Part shown: positions 8,253-17,246 of the stretch, piece after piece | Numbering within the stretch: the stretch's first letter is position 1 | Layout: each line of letters begins with the position of its first letter | Source: Pseudoxanthomonas sp. X-1 | GTDB taxonomy: Bacteria; Pseudomonadota; Gammaproteobacteria; Xanthomonadales; Xanthomonadaceae | Direction of reading: 5' to 3' | DNA length: 64,000 nt | Assembly: GCF_020042665.1 (NCBI RefSeq) | Contig: NZ_CP083376.1 | Coordinates: forward strand, 248,001-312,000 | Notes under the pieces: model-generated | Databases searched by the model: none | What the model saw: only the letters and a program-made list of their open reading frames with translations | Told to the model about the DNA's origin: nothing | Translations under genes and position numbers: made by a program

Positions 8253-9962
8253 CTAGAGATCGAACCCCAGCAGCATCGGGTCATGGTCCGAGCTGCGCCA
8301 CGGGCCGGGCGTGGCGTCCCGCGCGTCGCCGCGCGGCTCGGGCTCGTCGGCGTTGACGTGCCATTCGACCGCGCCGCGCAGCAGCGGCGCCAGCGCCGGC
8401 GAGAGCAGGGCGTGGTCCAGCCGCCCGCGCTGGCCGTCGTAGACATAGCTGTAGGGCGCCGCCACGTGGGCCGCGGCGAAGGCGTCGGCCCAGCCGGCCT
8501 GGCGCAGCGTGCGCAGCGGCGGTTCCTGCGCATAGGCATTGAGGTCGCCGACGATCAGCGCGCGGGTCGCGCCGGTGCCGGTGGGGTCCGACTTGAGCCA
8601 GGCGTCCACGCGCCTGGCTGACTCGTTGCGCGTCGCATTCCAGCAGCCGGCGCCGTCGTGCGCATCGGCCTCGGCGCCGCTGGCCTCGCCGCAGCCCTTG
8701 GACTTGAAGTGGTTGGCCGCGACCACGAACAGCGCTCCGTCGCCGCGGCGGAAGGCCTGCGCCAGCGGCACGCGGCTGTGCTCGACGAACGGGCCGCCTT
8801 CCAACGTGACTGGCTTGCCCACCGGCGTGACCCGCGAGGCGCGATAGATCAGGCCGACCCGGATCGGGTTGTCGCCCGGGCCGCTGCCGGCATCGATGTA
8901 GCGCCAGTCGCCGCCGCTGGCGTTGAGCGCCTCTACGAACTGTGCCAGCGAGGACTGCGGCCCGTAGCCGTCGTTCTCCAGCTCCATCAGCGCGGCGATG
9001 TCGGCGCGCAGCGGCGTGAGCGTGGCCACCAGCCTGGCGACCTGGGCGCGGTATTCGGCCTCGGTTTTGGCGCCGCGCTTGGTCGGGAAGCCGCCGCCCG
9101 CGCCGTCGCCGTTGAAGAGGTTCTCCAGGTTGAACACCGCGATCCTGACGCTGCCCGGCACGTCCGGCGCCGCCGGGCGCGCGGCCGCCTGCACCTGCAG
9201 CGGCGTCAGCGCCTGCAGGCGCCAGGCGCCGTGGCGGAAGTCGACCACCCCACTCGCGCCGGTCGCGATCGAACCGCTGCGCACCGCGCCACCCGGCAGA
9301 TAGGGCAGCACTGCCGGATCGCGCGCATCGCTGCCATCGTCCAGCAGCAGGCGGCGATGCGCGTTGTCCGCCGCGAGCGCGGCATAGCCGGGGGTGCCGG
9401 GCACCTCGCGTTCGGACGGCGTCCACAGCGGCCCGCCGAAGCTGGCGATGGTCTGGCCATAGCGGGTGTCGGTGCCGTTCAGCGTCAGCGGCGCGTCGAT
9501 GCGCACGCGCATGCCTTCCAGCGCGGCCCAGTCGGACGGAGGGGCGGTCAGCACGACCGGCGCGGGTGTGGCGATCGTCGGGCCAAGCGCCTTGGCGTCG
9601 GCCAGCTGCAGCGTGGTCAGGGTGTGCGGGCTATCGCCGGTCTCCGCTACGGTGCCCGTGAGCTGCCAGCGCTGGCCAGCGTGGATGTCCGGCAGCGGGG
9701 CGCCCGCGCCGGCCACGACCCACAGCGCATCTGAGGTCGACGCATCGCCGTCGCCGGCGTCCTGCACGAAGAAGCCCTGGAGCCCTGCGCGCAGGTCCGC
9801 AGTCACCGTGCCGGCGACCGTGACGGTCTGGCCCACCAGCGCACTGCGCGCCTGCTGGCCCTGCACCTGACCGATCGGCAGCGGCGCCTCTCCGGCGTAG
9901 GCGGGCAACCCGCAGCACAGCCCCAGCGCGGAGGACAGCAGCAGAGGACGGATCGAAGGCAT
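8253..9962 (-). CDS. ExeM/NucH-type exported endonuclease/exonuclease
   Basis: A 569-residue secreted nuclease. A signal peptide (MPSIRPLLLSSALGLCCGLPAYAG) is followed by an OB-fold-like segment (VGQTVTVAGTVTADLRAGLQGFFVQD, about 43-68) and a C-terminal endonuclease/exonuclease/phosphatase domain starting at RIAVFNLENLFN, with MELEND, NHFKSKGC, VGDLNAY and SDHDPML motifs carrying the metal and catalytic residues. Related proteins (Shewanella ExeM, Vibrio Xds) degrade extracellular DNA for nutrition or biofilm release. It lies downstream of the cytochrome c gene but is separated from it by a strong terminator, so it is a separate unit. Confidence 0.9.
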   Translation of the reverse strand: MPSIRPLLLSSALGLCCGLPAYAGEAPLPIGQVQGQQARSALVGQTVTVAGTVTADLRAGLQGFFVQDAGDGDASTSDALWVVAGAGAPLPDIHAGQRWQLTGTVAETGDSPHTLTTLQLADAKALGPTIATPAPVVLTAPPSDWAALEGMRVRIDAPLTLNGTDTRYGQTIASFGGPLWTPSEREVPGTPGYAALAADNAHRRLLLDDGSDARDPAVLPYLPGGAVRSGSIATGASGVVDFRHGAWRLQALTPLQVQAAARPAAPDVPGSVRIAVFNLENLFNGDGAGGGFPTKRGAKTEAEYRAQVARLVATLTPLRADIAALMELENDGYGPQSSLAQFVEALNASGGDWRYIDAGSGPGDNPIRVGLIYRASRVTPVGKPVTLEGGPFVEHSRVPLAQAFRRGDGALFVVAANHFKSKGCGEASGAEADAHDGAGCWNATRNESARRVDAWLKSDPTGTGATRALIVGDLNAYAQEPPLRTLRQAGWADAFAAAHVAAPYSYVYDGQRGRLDHALLSPALAPLLRGAVEWHVNADEPEPRGDARDATPGPWRSSDHDPMLLGFDL

Positions 9963-10004
9963 GCGGGATTTCCGTAAGACGCGAACGAAGAGGGCGTTGA
10001 ACGC

Positions 10005-10029
10005 AAAAACGCCGCCCGAAGGCGGCGTT
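10005..10029 (-). terminator. Rho-independent terminator of the cytochrome c gene
   Basis: On the minus strand, a 9-bp stem AACGCCGCC / GGCGGCGTT closed by a TTCG tetraloop is followed by TTTTT. It begins 26 bases after the cytochrome c stop codon and ends the transcript before the nuclease gene at 9962. Confidence 0.9.
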
Positions 10030-10055
10030 CCCGGCCAGGCATTGTGCCTGCGCGA

Positions 10056-10574
10056 TTACTTCGATTGTTCGAGCATCCAGTCGACGGTGGCGTGGATCTG
10101 CGCCTCGCTCAGCCCGGGGTTGCCGCCCTTGGGCGGCATCACCCCGCCGTCCGGGCCGGTGAAGCCCTCGATGGCGTGCTTGTAGAGCGTCTCCTTGCCC
10201 TTGGCCAGGCGCGCGCCGAAGCCGGCGGCGTTGAGCATCGGCGCATTGCCGATGCCGGCGGTATGGCAGGCGGTGCATAGCTGGTCGAAGATGGTCTTGC
10301 CGTCCAGCGTGCCGCCGTAGGCGCCCTGCGCGGCGGCGGCGGCTTCGGCGGCCGCCTTGGCCGCGGCCTGGGCCGCCGCACCGGTGGCGCCGGCATAGAC
10401 CGCGCCGACCGGCGCGATGCGCGCCTGGGTCTGCTTGGCCGCCACTGGCGAGACCTCGGCCGGAATGACCGTGGACAGGAAGAACGCGCCGATGATCAGG
10501 CCGACGGTGACCACGGCCAGGATGCCGATCACCATCGAAAAGCGCTTGAGGAACTCCAGGTCGTGATTGCGCAC
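10056..10574 (-). CDS. Membrane-anchored cytochrome c (c5 family)
   Basis: A 172-residue c-type cytochrome. An N-terminal membrane helix (about 13-33, SMVIGILAVVTVGLIIGAFFL) anchors it in the inner membrane; an alanine-rich linker (about 60-85) leads to one haem domain with CTACH (about 100-104) and the distal methionine in GGVMPPKGGN. This is the cytochrome c5 / CycB-like arrangement of periplasmic electron carriers in xanthomonads. It forms a single-gene unit ending in the terminator at 10005-10029. No oxidase genes are in the window, so its redox partner is unknown. Confidence 0.9.
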   Translation of the reverse strand: MRNHDLEFLKRFSMVIGILAVVTVGLIIGAFFLSTVIPAEVSPVAAKQTQARIAPVGAVYAGATGAAAQAAAKAAAEAAAAAQGAYGGTLDGKTIFDQLCTACHTAGIGNAPMLNAAGFGARLAKGKETLYKHAIEGFTGPDGGVMPPKGGNPGLSEAQIHATVDWMLEQSK

Positions 10575-10797
10575 AGTCCACCTTTGGCAGCGCCGTCGCC
10601 GGCGTGGCTGAAAACACTCGTCGGTTGTTGCGAATGTTCCGGACGTGGGGGTGACCGGGATGCCGCACCGGCGAACCGGGCGGCGGGGGGATTATAAGCA
10701 GGCCCGTCGGGTGGGAGCGAGGAGTGAGTCATTGCGGCGAGGACCGGGCAAGGCAGCGATCCGGCTTTCGCTCACTCCGCTCCGCGCACGCCTGGCC

Positions 10798-11511
10798 TCA
10801 AGGGCACCAGTAGGTCTGCACCGGCGTGCCGGCGGCACGCAGCATCACCGCGATCGGCGGCGGGCTCTGGGCGGCCAGCGCCTCGCGCAGGGTGCGCGCC
10901 TTCTGCTCGCCCTCGATGTGCAGGTACAGGTGCCGGGCGGCGGCCAGCACCGGCAGGGTCAGGGTGATGCGCGCCTCGCCGGCGGCGGTGGCGTGCATGG
11001 GCAGCACGCGCGCGGTGCCGGCCGGGTCCAGCGCCTGGGCCAGGAAGTCGCCGCCGGGGAAGAACGAGGCGGTATGCCCGTCGGTGCCCATGCCCAGCAC
11101 GGCCACGTCCAGCGGCAGGGTCTGCGCCAGTTCGGCCTCCAGCTCGGGCAGGGCGGCCTCGGGGCCGTCGTCGTAGCTGCGGTACAGCGGCACGAAGCGC
11201 GCCACCGCCGCCGCGCCGTACATCAGGTGCTGGCGCACCAGCGCGGCATTGGAGCGGGCGTTGGACTCGTCCACCCAGCGCTCGTCGACCAGGGTGATGG
11301 TGACCTGCTTCCACGGCAGCGGCTGCTCGGCCAGCGCCTGGAAGAAGCGCACCGGCGTGGTGCCGCCGGACAAGGCCACGGTGGCGCGGCCGCGCTCGGC
11401 CAGAGCCGCGCGCAGGTCGTCGGCCACCTGCGCGGCCAGCGCCTGCGCCAGCGCATCGTGGTCGGGCCAGGCGTGGACCTGGGTGATGCGCTCGTCGATC
11501 TGCAGGTTCAC
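10798..11511 (-). CDS. pgl: 6-phosphogluconolactonase
   Basis: Hydrolyses 6-phosphogluconolactone, step two of the oxidative pentose phosphate and Entner-Doudoroff routes. The 237-residue protein has the family motifs TVALSGGTTPVRFFQAL, DERWVDESNARSN and MGTDGHTASFFPG. It starts with a GTG at 11511 whose GTGA overlaps the zwf stop codon by 4 bases, so translation is coupled to zwf. This is the DevB/SOL type. Confidence 0.95.
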   Translation of the reverse strand: MNLQIDERITQVHAWPDHDALAQALAAQVADDLRAALAERGRATVALSGGTTPVRFFQALAEQPLPWKQVTITLVDERWVDESNARSNAALVRQHLMYGAAAVARFVPLYRSYDDGPEAALPELEAELAQTLPLDVAVLGMGTDGHTASFFPGGDFLAQALDPAGTARVLPMHATAAGEARITLTLPVLAAARHLYLHIEGEQKARTLREALAAQSPPPIAVMLRAAGTPVQTYWCP

Positions 11512-12992
11512 GTGCCGGCGTCCTCGTGCCAGGTGCGGCCATCGCGCTCGATCAGCGCCACGGCGGCGTTGGGGCCCCACGAGCCGGCGGTGTACGACTT
11601 GGGCGCCTCGGGCAACTGCTCCCAGGCATCCAGGATCGGGTCGATCCAGGCCCAGGCCGCCTCGACCTCGTCGCGGCGCATGAACAGCGACTGGTTGCCG
11701 CGCACCACGTCCATCAGCAGGCGCTCGTAGGCCTCCGGCTGATGCACGCCGAAGGCCTCGGCGAAGCTCATGTCCAGCGGCACGTACTTCATGCGCAGCC
11801 CGCCCGGGCCCGGGTCCTTGATCATCAGCCACAGCTTGACGCCTTCGTCCGGCTGCAGGCGCAGCACCAGGCGGTTGGGCTGGGCCGGGCCGACGCTGGC
11901 GTCGAAGATCGAATGCGGCACCGGGCGGAAGGCCACCACGATCTCAGACACGCGCTCGGGCAGGCGCTTGCCGGTGCGCAGGTAGAACGGCACCCCGGCC
12001 CAGCGCCAGTTGGACACCTCGGCCTTGATCGCCACGAAGGTTTCGGTGCGCGAATCGTTGCGGCCCAGTTCGTCGAGGTAACCCGGCACGGCCGCGCCGC
12101 CCGAGGCGCCGGCGCGGTACTGGCCGCGCACGGTGACGTGGCCCACCTCGGCGGCGGTGATCGGCTTGAGCGAGCGCAGCACCTTGAGCTTCTCATCGCG
12201 CAGCGCGTTGGCCTGCAGCGTGGCCGGCGGCTCCATGGCCACCATGCACAGCAGCTGCAGCAGATGGTTCTGGACCATGTCGCGCAGCGCGCCGGAGGTG
12301 TCGTAGTAGCCGGCGCGCTTCTCCAGGCCCACGGTCTCGGCGACAGTGATCTGCACGTGGTCGATGCGGTTGGCGTTCCACAGCGGCTCGAACAGGATGT
12401 TGGCGAAGCGCAGCGCCAGCAGGTTCTGCACCGTCTCCTTGCCCAGGTAATGGTCGATGCGGAAGATCTGGTGCTCGGAGAACACCGCGCCGACCGCGTC
12501 GTTGATCGCCGCGGCGCTGGCCGAGTCCTTGCCGATCGGCTTCTCCAGGACCACGCGGGCGTTGCCGTCGTTCAGGCCGGCATCGCGCAGGCGCGTGCAC
12601 AGGTCCACGAACAGGCTCGGGCTGGTGGACAGGTAGAACACGCGGATGCGGTCGGGCCCGGTCTGGGTGAGCAGGGCGCCGAACTCGTCCCAGCCCTCGT
12701 CCTTGGTCGCGTCCAGCGGGCGGTAGTCCAGCAGCTGCAGGAAGGCGGGGATCCGCGCGCGCAGCAGCGGATCGTCGCTGGCGACCTTCTCCAGCGCCTC
12801 GCCTACGCGGGTGCGGTAGTCGGCGCCGGTCTGCGGATCGCGCGCCACGCCGATGATGCGGCTGTCCTGCGGGATCTGGCCGTCGGCATAGCGGCGCAGC
12901 AGGCCGGGCAGCAGCTTGCGCAGGGCCAGGTCACCGGTGCCGCCGAAGATCACCAGGTCGAAGCTGTCTACGGGTACGGTCTTGGCGCTCAC
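11508..12992 (-). CDS. zwf: Glucose-6-phosphate 1-dehydrogenase
   Basis: Oxidises glucose 6-phosphate to 6-phosphogluconolactone with NAD(P). The 494 residues match the family. The N-terminal Rossmann motif is VIFGGTGDLALRKLLPGL and the active-site signature is RIDHYLGKE; later EKPIGKD is also present. It heads a zwf-pgl transcription unit facing the GntR/UTRA regulator gene, with 136 bases between starts that contain TGGTAT-type half-sites on both sides, so the regulator may control it. Confidence 0.97.
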   Translation of the reverse strand: MSAKTVPVDSFDLVIFGGTGDLALRKLLPGLLRRYADGQIPQDSRIIGVARDPQTGADYRTRVGEALEKVASDDPLLRARIPAFLQLLDYRPLDATKDEGWDEFGALLTQTGPDRIRVFYLSTSPSLFVDLCTRLRDAGLNDGNARVVLEKPIGKDSASAAAINDAVGAVFSEHQIFRIDHYLGKETVQNLLALRFANILFEPLWNANRIDHVQITVAETVGLEKRAGYYDTSGALRDMVQNHLLQLLCMVAMEPPATLQANALRDEKLKVLRSLKPITAAEVGHVTVRGQYRAGASGGAAVPGYLDELGRNDSRTETFVAIKAEVSNWRWAGVPFYLRTGKRLPERVSEIVVAFRPVPHSIFDASVGPAQPNRLVLRLQPDEGVKLWLMIKDPGPGGLRMKYVPLDMSFAEAFGVHQPEAYERLLMDVVRGNQSLFMRRDEVEAAWAWIDPILDAWEQLPEAPKSYTAGSWGPNAAVALIERDGRTWHEDAGT

Positions 12993-13029
12993 GGTGAAGC
13001 CTTGTCAGGAAGCAGGAGATCGCCGCAGA

Positions 13030-13120
13030 CGATACCACCGCCCTACCACGCGGCCCAGCCCTGCGCATGAATGGGCGAGTGAGGGTCGCGCGATTGCACT
13101 CATGGTATCGCATTGGTATT
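13030..13120. promoter_or_regulatory. Shared zwf / gntR control region with TGGTAT half-sites
   Basis: Three related half-sites lie in this divergent intergenic region: CGATACCA (13030-13037), its exact inverse TGGTATCG (13103-13110), and ATTGGTATT (13112-13120), the last ending 8 bases before the regulator ATG. TGGT-type half-sites are what HutC/NagR/DasR-group GntR proteins bind, so this looks like an autoregulatory operator also placed to control zwf. Spacing and regulator identity are inferred. Confidence 0.5.
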
Positions 13121-13128
13121 TTCGCGGC

Positions 13129-13878
13129 ATGCTGTCCGCCATCGCCACCGAATACGCCCGCCTGCAGCAGGCCGAGACCAGCCGCACGCTGGCCTATCTG
13201 CGCCTGCGCCGCGCCCTGCAGCACCTCATCGACACCGGCGTGCTCGGGCCCGGCCACGGCCTGCCCAGCGAGCGCGACCTGGCCACTGGTCTGCAGCTCT
13301 CGCGCGTGACCGTGCGCAAGGCGCTGTCCGGGCTGATCGACCAGGGCCTGCTGAGCCAGCGCCAGGGCGCGGGCACCTTCGTGTCCGAGCGGATCGTGCG
13401 CAGCTTCTCGCGCCTGACCAGCTTCACCGACGACCTGCGCGAACGCGGGCTGGACCCGCAGGTGACCTTCCTCGAGCGCGGCATCGGCGGGGTCACCCCG
13501 GAAGAAGCGATGGCCCTGAACCTCTCGCCCGGCAGCGGCGTGGTGCGCCTGTACCGCCTGCGCCACGTCGATGGCGCGCCGATCGCGGCCGAACGCACGC
13601 TGGTACCGCACAGCCTGCTGCCCGATCCCGAGCGCATCGGCGCGTCGCTGTACGAGGCGCTGGACGCCTATGGCCACCGCCCGCGCCGCGCGCTGCAGCG
13701 CCTGCGCGCGGTCGCGCTGGAGCGCGAAGCCGCCGCGCTGCTGCAGCTGGAGCCCGGCGCGCCCGGTCTGCTGGTCGAGCGCCGCGCCTTCCTCGCCGAC
13801 GGACGCGTGGTCGAGTTCACCCGCTCGTTCTATCGCGGCGACGCCTATGACTTCGTGGCCGAACTGCAGAGCGACTGA
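13129..13878 (+). CDS. GntR-family transcriptional regulator with UTRA domain
   Basis: A 249-residue regulator of the HutC subfamily. The winged helix-turn-helix is at about 20-85 (LPSERDLATGLQLSRVTVRKAL, then QGAGTFV), followed by a UTRA ligand domain from about 100 to the end. UTRA domains usually bind phosphorylated sugars or similar small metabolites. The ATG at 13129 is used. Its divergence from zwf-pgl suggests it senses a hexose or amino-sugar phosphate and adjusts glucose catabolism; the ligand cannot be read from sequence. Confidence 0.9.
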   Translation: MLSAIATEYARLQQAETSRTLAYLRLRRALQHLIDTGVLGPGHGLPSERDLATGLQLSRVTVRKALSGLIDQGLLSQRQGAGTFVSERIVRSFSRLTSFTDDLRERGLDPQVTFLERGIGGVTPEEAMALNLSPGSGVVRLYRLRHVDGAPIAAERTLVPHSLLPDPERIGASLYEALDAYGHRPRRALQRLRAVALEREAAALLQLEPGAPGLLVERRAFLADGRVVEFTRSFYRGDAYDFVAELQSD

Positions 13879-13899
13879 GGCATCCGCCCAGCGGCGGCG

Positions 13900-14166
13900 T
13901 CACTCCTGCGTGCCGGCGCCGACCGGCAGCGGGCTGCGCTGGCCGATGGACAGCAGCCGCTGCGCGTCCACGCCGACCTCGTCGAAGATCGCATCGATCC
14001 GTTCGATCGCATAGCGCGCCTGGGCCGCATCGTCCACGTGCGCCAGGATCGCCGAGGCATCGGCCGCGCAGGCGTCGAAGAAGGCCTGGTCCAGGGGCAG
14101 TGCGCGGCCGTCGGCCACCTTGTCGTGCAGGGCATGCAGTTGCTGGTCGAGTTGCTCCTGGCGCAT
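13900..14166 (-). CDS. Small conserved-looking protein, unknown
   Basis: An 88-residue acidic helical protein (start MRQEQLDQQLHALHDKVADG) without signal peptide or membrane segment. I do not recognise a family. It runs convergent with the GntR gene (stop 22 bases away). The upstream in-frame extension to 14577 is rich in odd residues and is not favoured; the ATG at 14166 gives a normal amphipathic start. Composition and codon use fit a real gene. Confidence 0.6.
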   Translation of the reverse strand: MRQEQLDQQLHALHDKVADGRALPLDQAFFDACAADASAILAHVDDAAQARYAIERIDAIFDEVGVDAQRLLSIGQRSPLPVGAGTQE

Positions 14167-14633
14167 CGAGGGCCTCCGGTGCGTGCGCGGCTTGAGCGTG
14201 CACAGTGCCGCCTTTCGCGCATCCGTGCGCATCGGGCGGCGCATTCTGGAACCCGCCGCACGTCGCGAGGCCGTTCGTGAAGACGTCCAGGTCGCGCGGG
14301 TCATCAGCGCAGTCGCGATTGTCATGTCTACGCACACGCGGCTTCGCACGGGATTTACACGGCACGGCAATACTCGGAGCCAAGGGGATCCACGGCCCTG
14401 GCGCGAGCGACCATCGCGCAGGGCCAGCCGTCGCATCACCGCAGTGCGCTGTCGTCCGCTTCCGCTCCATACAAGGCTTCTCCCGCATCCCCCCTGGGCC
14501 CGTCGGCGGCCACCACCTGCAACACGCTCCCATGCAGTGCCGCGCTCCACCGCGCCTGCGATGCAGGCGCCCCGCACCGGGCCGCTTCGCGTGGCCCGGC
14601 CTCCTCGCTCCTCCCCGCCACCGAGGGAAGATC
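14167..14633. other. Intergenic stretch without a recognised gene
   Basis: 467 bases between two divergent genes. Frames are open here on both strands, but none has a ribosome site or a recognisable protein. The stretch around 14320-14390 is slightly less GC-rich and could hold promoters. The only clear signal is the ribosome site GAGGGAAG just before 14634. Confidence 0.5.
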
Positions 14634-15779
14634 ATGGTCGCCATCATCGAATCCCGCCCCCCGCCAGCCAACGACGTCGTGGCCCTGCCGCGCCCGTTCG
14701 CGCCGGCGGTCACGCCGCTGTTCACCGATCCGCGCCGCGCCGCGCACGAACGCGCCAGCGTGGACTGCATGGGCCGTCGCCTGGCGCGGCTGCTCGGGCG
14801 CGAGTTCCGCGCCCAGGCCTTGCCCGGCCTGCCCGGCTACTTCATCCCGATGGAAACCCTGACCCGCGAGGAGGCCGCGATGCGCGGCATCGGCTGCGCC
14901 GCGCATCTGTTCGGCGGCGTCGTGCCGCACGCCTTCGTCGCCACCAAGCTGGTCACCCACGGCCTGGTCGAAGGCGGCGCCCATGCGCCGGACGGCTGGG
15001 CGCACGCGCTGGGCGATGCGCTGGGCGATGCGGTGCTGCCGGGCTATTCGGTGTTCACCGCCGCGGACCTGCGCCGCGCCGTCGCCGACCTGCTGGCGCA
15101 GGGGCGCGTGCGCTGCAAGTTGGCCCACGCGCGCGGCGGCAACGGCCAGCGCGTGGTCGATTCGCTGTCGGCGCTGGAGGCGTGGCTGGCCACCGTGGAC
15201 GCGGACGAGATCCAGGCCGGCGTGGTGGCCGAACTGAACCTGGAGGAGGCCGTGACCTTCAGCGTCGGCTGCGTGGAGGTGGGGGGACAGTCCATCGCCT
15301 ACTTCGGTACCCAGCGGACCGTGCGCACGCCGCGCGGCGAGGAGGTCTATGGCGGCTCGCAGCTGCGCGTGGCGCGCGGCGGGCTGGACCAGCTGCAGCA
15401 CGTGCCGCTACCGGCGCAGGCGCACGAGGCGATCGCCAAGGTCCAGCACTACGAGGCGCAGATCGTCGCGGCCTATCCGGGCTTCTTCGCCTCGCGCCGC
15501 AACTACGACCTGGTCCATGGGTTGGATGCGGATGGCCAGGCGCGCTGCGGCGTGCTGGAGCAGTCCTGGCGCTTCGGCGGGGCCAGCCCGGCCGAGATCC
15601 TGGCGCTGGAAGCGCTGGCCGCCCAGCCGGACATCGCCTGGCTCGATGCCAGTACCCACGAGCGCTGGCGCGATGAGCCCGTGCCCGACGACGCGGTGGT
15701 GTACTTCGACGGCCAGGTGGCTTCACTCGGGAGATTGGTGAAATACGCTAGGGTCTCGCTCGATGGATGTCACGCTTGA
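14634..15779 (+). CDS. DUF3182 family protein (ATP-grasp-like)
   Basis: A 381-residue cytosolic protein with the look of the DUF3182 family, which is uncharacterised. The middle contains [21 protein letters not shown], then [15 protein letters not shown] and [15 protein letters not shown], a pattern reminiscent of ATP-grasp folds (a lysine followed by a glycine-rich loop, then an acidic motif), but this is only a resemblance. The start at 14634 has GAGGGAAG upstream. The 3' end overlaps the next gene by 17 bases, so the two proteins are probably made and used together. Confidence 0.8.
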   Translation: MVAIIESRPPPANDVVALPRPFAPAVTPLFTDPRRAAHERASVDCMGRRLARLLGREFRAQALPGLPGYFIPMETLTREEAAMRGIGCAAHLFGGVVPHAFVATKLVTHGLVEGGAHAPDGWAHALGDALGDAVLPGYSVFTAADLRRAVADLLAQGRVRCKLAHARGGNGQRVVDSLSALEAWLATVDADEIQAGVVAELNLEEAVTFSVGCVEVGGQSIAYFGTQRTVRTPRGEEVYGGSQLRVARGGLDQLQHVPLPAQAHEAIAKVQHYEAQIVAAYPGFFASRRNYDLVHGLDADGQARCGVLEQSWRFGGASPAEILALEALAAQPDIAWLDASTHERWRDEPVPDDAVVYFDGQVASLGRLVKYARVSLDGCHA

Positions 15780-16605
15780 GCACATCGGCTTCGAAGTCGA
15801 CGACGCCGCGCTGTCCGGCACGCTGCTGGCGCCGGCCCGCGCGCTGCCCGGCGTGCTGTTCGTCCACGGCTGGGGCGGCAGCCAGGACCACGACCTGGCC
15901 CGTGCGCGCGAAGCCGCCGGCCTGGGCGTGGTCTGCCTGACCTTCGACCTGCGCGGCCACGAGGGCGATGCGCAGATGCTGGAGCGGGTCACGCGCCAGC
16001 AGAACCTGGACGATCTGCTGGCGGCCTACGACTGGTTCGTGCAGCAGCCCAACGTCGATGGCAATGCGATCACGGTGGTCGGCATCAGCTACGGCGCCTA
16101 CCTGGCCGCGATCCTGTCCTCGCTGCGCCCGGTGCGCTGGCTCGCGCTGCGCACGCCGGCGCTGTACAAGGACGAGGGCTGGGAGCTGCCCAAGCGTCAG
16201 CTGCACCAGGACCCGGACCTGATCCCGTTTCGCCATCGCCAAGTGCAGTGGAAGGACAATCGCGCGCTTCGCGCCTGTGCCGAGTTCCGCGGCGACGCGC
16301 TGATCGTGGAGGCCGAGCTGGACCAGATCATTCCGCACCAGGTGATCGAGAACTACATGGCGGCCTTCACCCGTGCCCGCTCGCGCACCTCGCGGGTGAT
16401 CGCCGGCGCCGACCATGCCTTTTCCGAGAAGCCGGCCCAGCGCACCTACACCACGGTGCTGGTGAAGTGGCTGACCGAGATGGTGGTGGGTGCCCGCGAG
16501 CAGGCCGCGCGCGAGAAGATCGACGAGCGCAAGCGGGTACGGGACGGGAAGACGCCGTCGGCTTCGCCGCAGACGGTGGCCAAGGCGGACGCGGCGACGA
16601 AGTAG
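15763..16605 (+). CDS. Alpha/beta hydrolase coupled to the DUF3182 gene
   Basis: A 280-residue cytosolic alpha/beta-hydrolase. Landmarks are the oxyanion region [12 protein letters not shown], the nucleophile elbow GISYGAY (serine near 108), an acidic residue in EAELDQIIP and the histidine in GADHAFS. There is no signal peptide; the last 35 residues are lysine- and arginine-rich. It starts inside the DUF3182 gene, so translation is coupled. Sequence does not give the substrate; it resembles dienelactone hydrolase/acyl-peptidase-like members. Confidence 0.87.
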   Translation: MDVTLEHIGFEVDDAALSGTLLAPARALPGVLFVHGWGGSQDHDLARAREAAGLGVVCLTFDLRGHEGDAQMLERVTRQQNLDDLLAAYDWFVQQPNVDGNAITVVGISYGAYLAAILSSLRPVRWLALRTPALYKDEGWELPKRQLHQDPDLIPFRHRQVQWKDNRALRACAEFRGDALIVEAELDQIIPHQVIENYMAAFTRARSRTSRVIAGADHAFSEKPAQRTYTTVLVKWLTEMVVGAREQAAREKIDERKRVRDGKTPSASPQTVAKADAATK

Positions 16606-16680
16606 GCGGGTGATAGCTTGCTGGCGCGTCCCGGCCAGTGGCACGTCTATGGACGCTCCAGATGACGCGCGGCGACGGCC

Positions 16681-17046
16681 TCAGGATGCCGGCGTCAGGT
16701 AGCGCGCCAGGACCGTGATCGCATCGTCCAACGCCTGCGCCTGCGCACCCTGTGCCAGACGCCGATAGGTCGCCGCGGCATCGCGGCGGATGTGGATCTC
16801 ATCCTCGATCAGGCGGCGCAGTGCGGCCTCGTCCAGCGAGCGTCGCGGGACTTCCACCGCGGGGTCGCCGAAGGAGTGGACCACATAGGTGTCGTGGCGA
16901 TCGCCGACCGCCACCGCCTGCGCGTTATCGACGGCGGCGATCAGTTGCCGCAGCACCGCGACCTCGGCGGCGTTGCGCGCGCGCATGGCTGTGGTCAGGT
17001 CGGCCTTGAGGCGCGTCACGAGGCGCTGGGCTGCATCGGCGGTCAT
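16681..17046 (-). CDS. GatB/YqeY-like protein (short)
   Basis: A 121-residue protein similar to the YqeY/GatB C-terminal domain: it opens with LVTRLKADLTTAMRARNAAEVAVLRQLIAAVDNA, the pattern of YqeY, and ends in an AITVLARYLTP-type segment. YqeY proteins are about 150 residues, so this one is short, missing part of the C-terminal half. The family is thought to bind tRNA and may aid tRNA amidation, but its role is not settled. The ATG at 17046 is used because upstream sequence in frame does not look coding. Confidence 0.75.
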   Translation of the reverse strand: MTADAAQRLVTRLKADLTTAMRARNAAEVAVLRQLIAAVDNAQAVAVGDRHDTYVVHSFGDPAVEVPRRSLDEAALRRLIEDEIHIRRDAAATYRRLAQGAQAQALDDAITVLARYLTPAS

Positions 17047-17246
17047 CGGCGCATGGTCGCCGCGCAGCGGGCGCGCGGGCAAGCGCTGCGCGCGTCCGAA
17101 ACCGAATTCCCGCGCCTGCTTTCCCGCTTCGCGGGCATGTCGAGCGCCACTTCGACCGCAACAGCACACGCGATCGGCGCGATGCCTGGCGCTGTTCCGG
17201 ATGACGATCCGAAGGTGCTGGTTCGCCGCTGTCGTTGCCGCGCGGC

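Noticed and set aside
14205..14633. N-terminal extension of the DUF3182 protein
   Set aside because: The in-frame upstream sequence is open but has no protein character, and a good ribosome site precedes the ATG at 14634.
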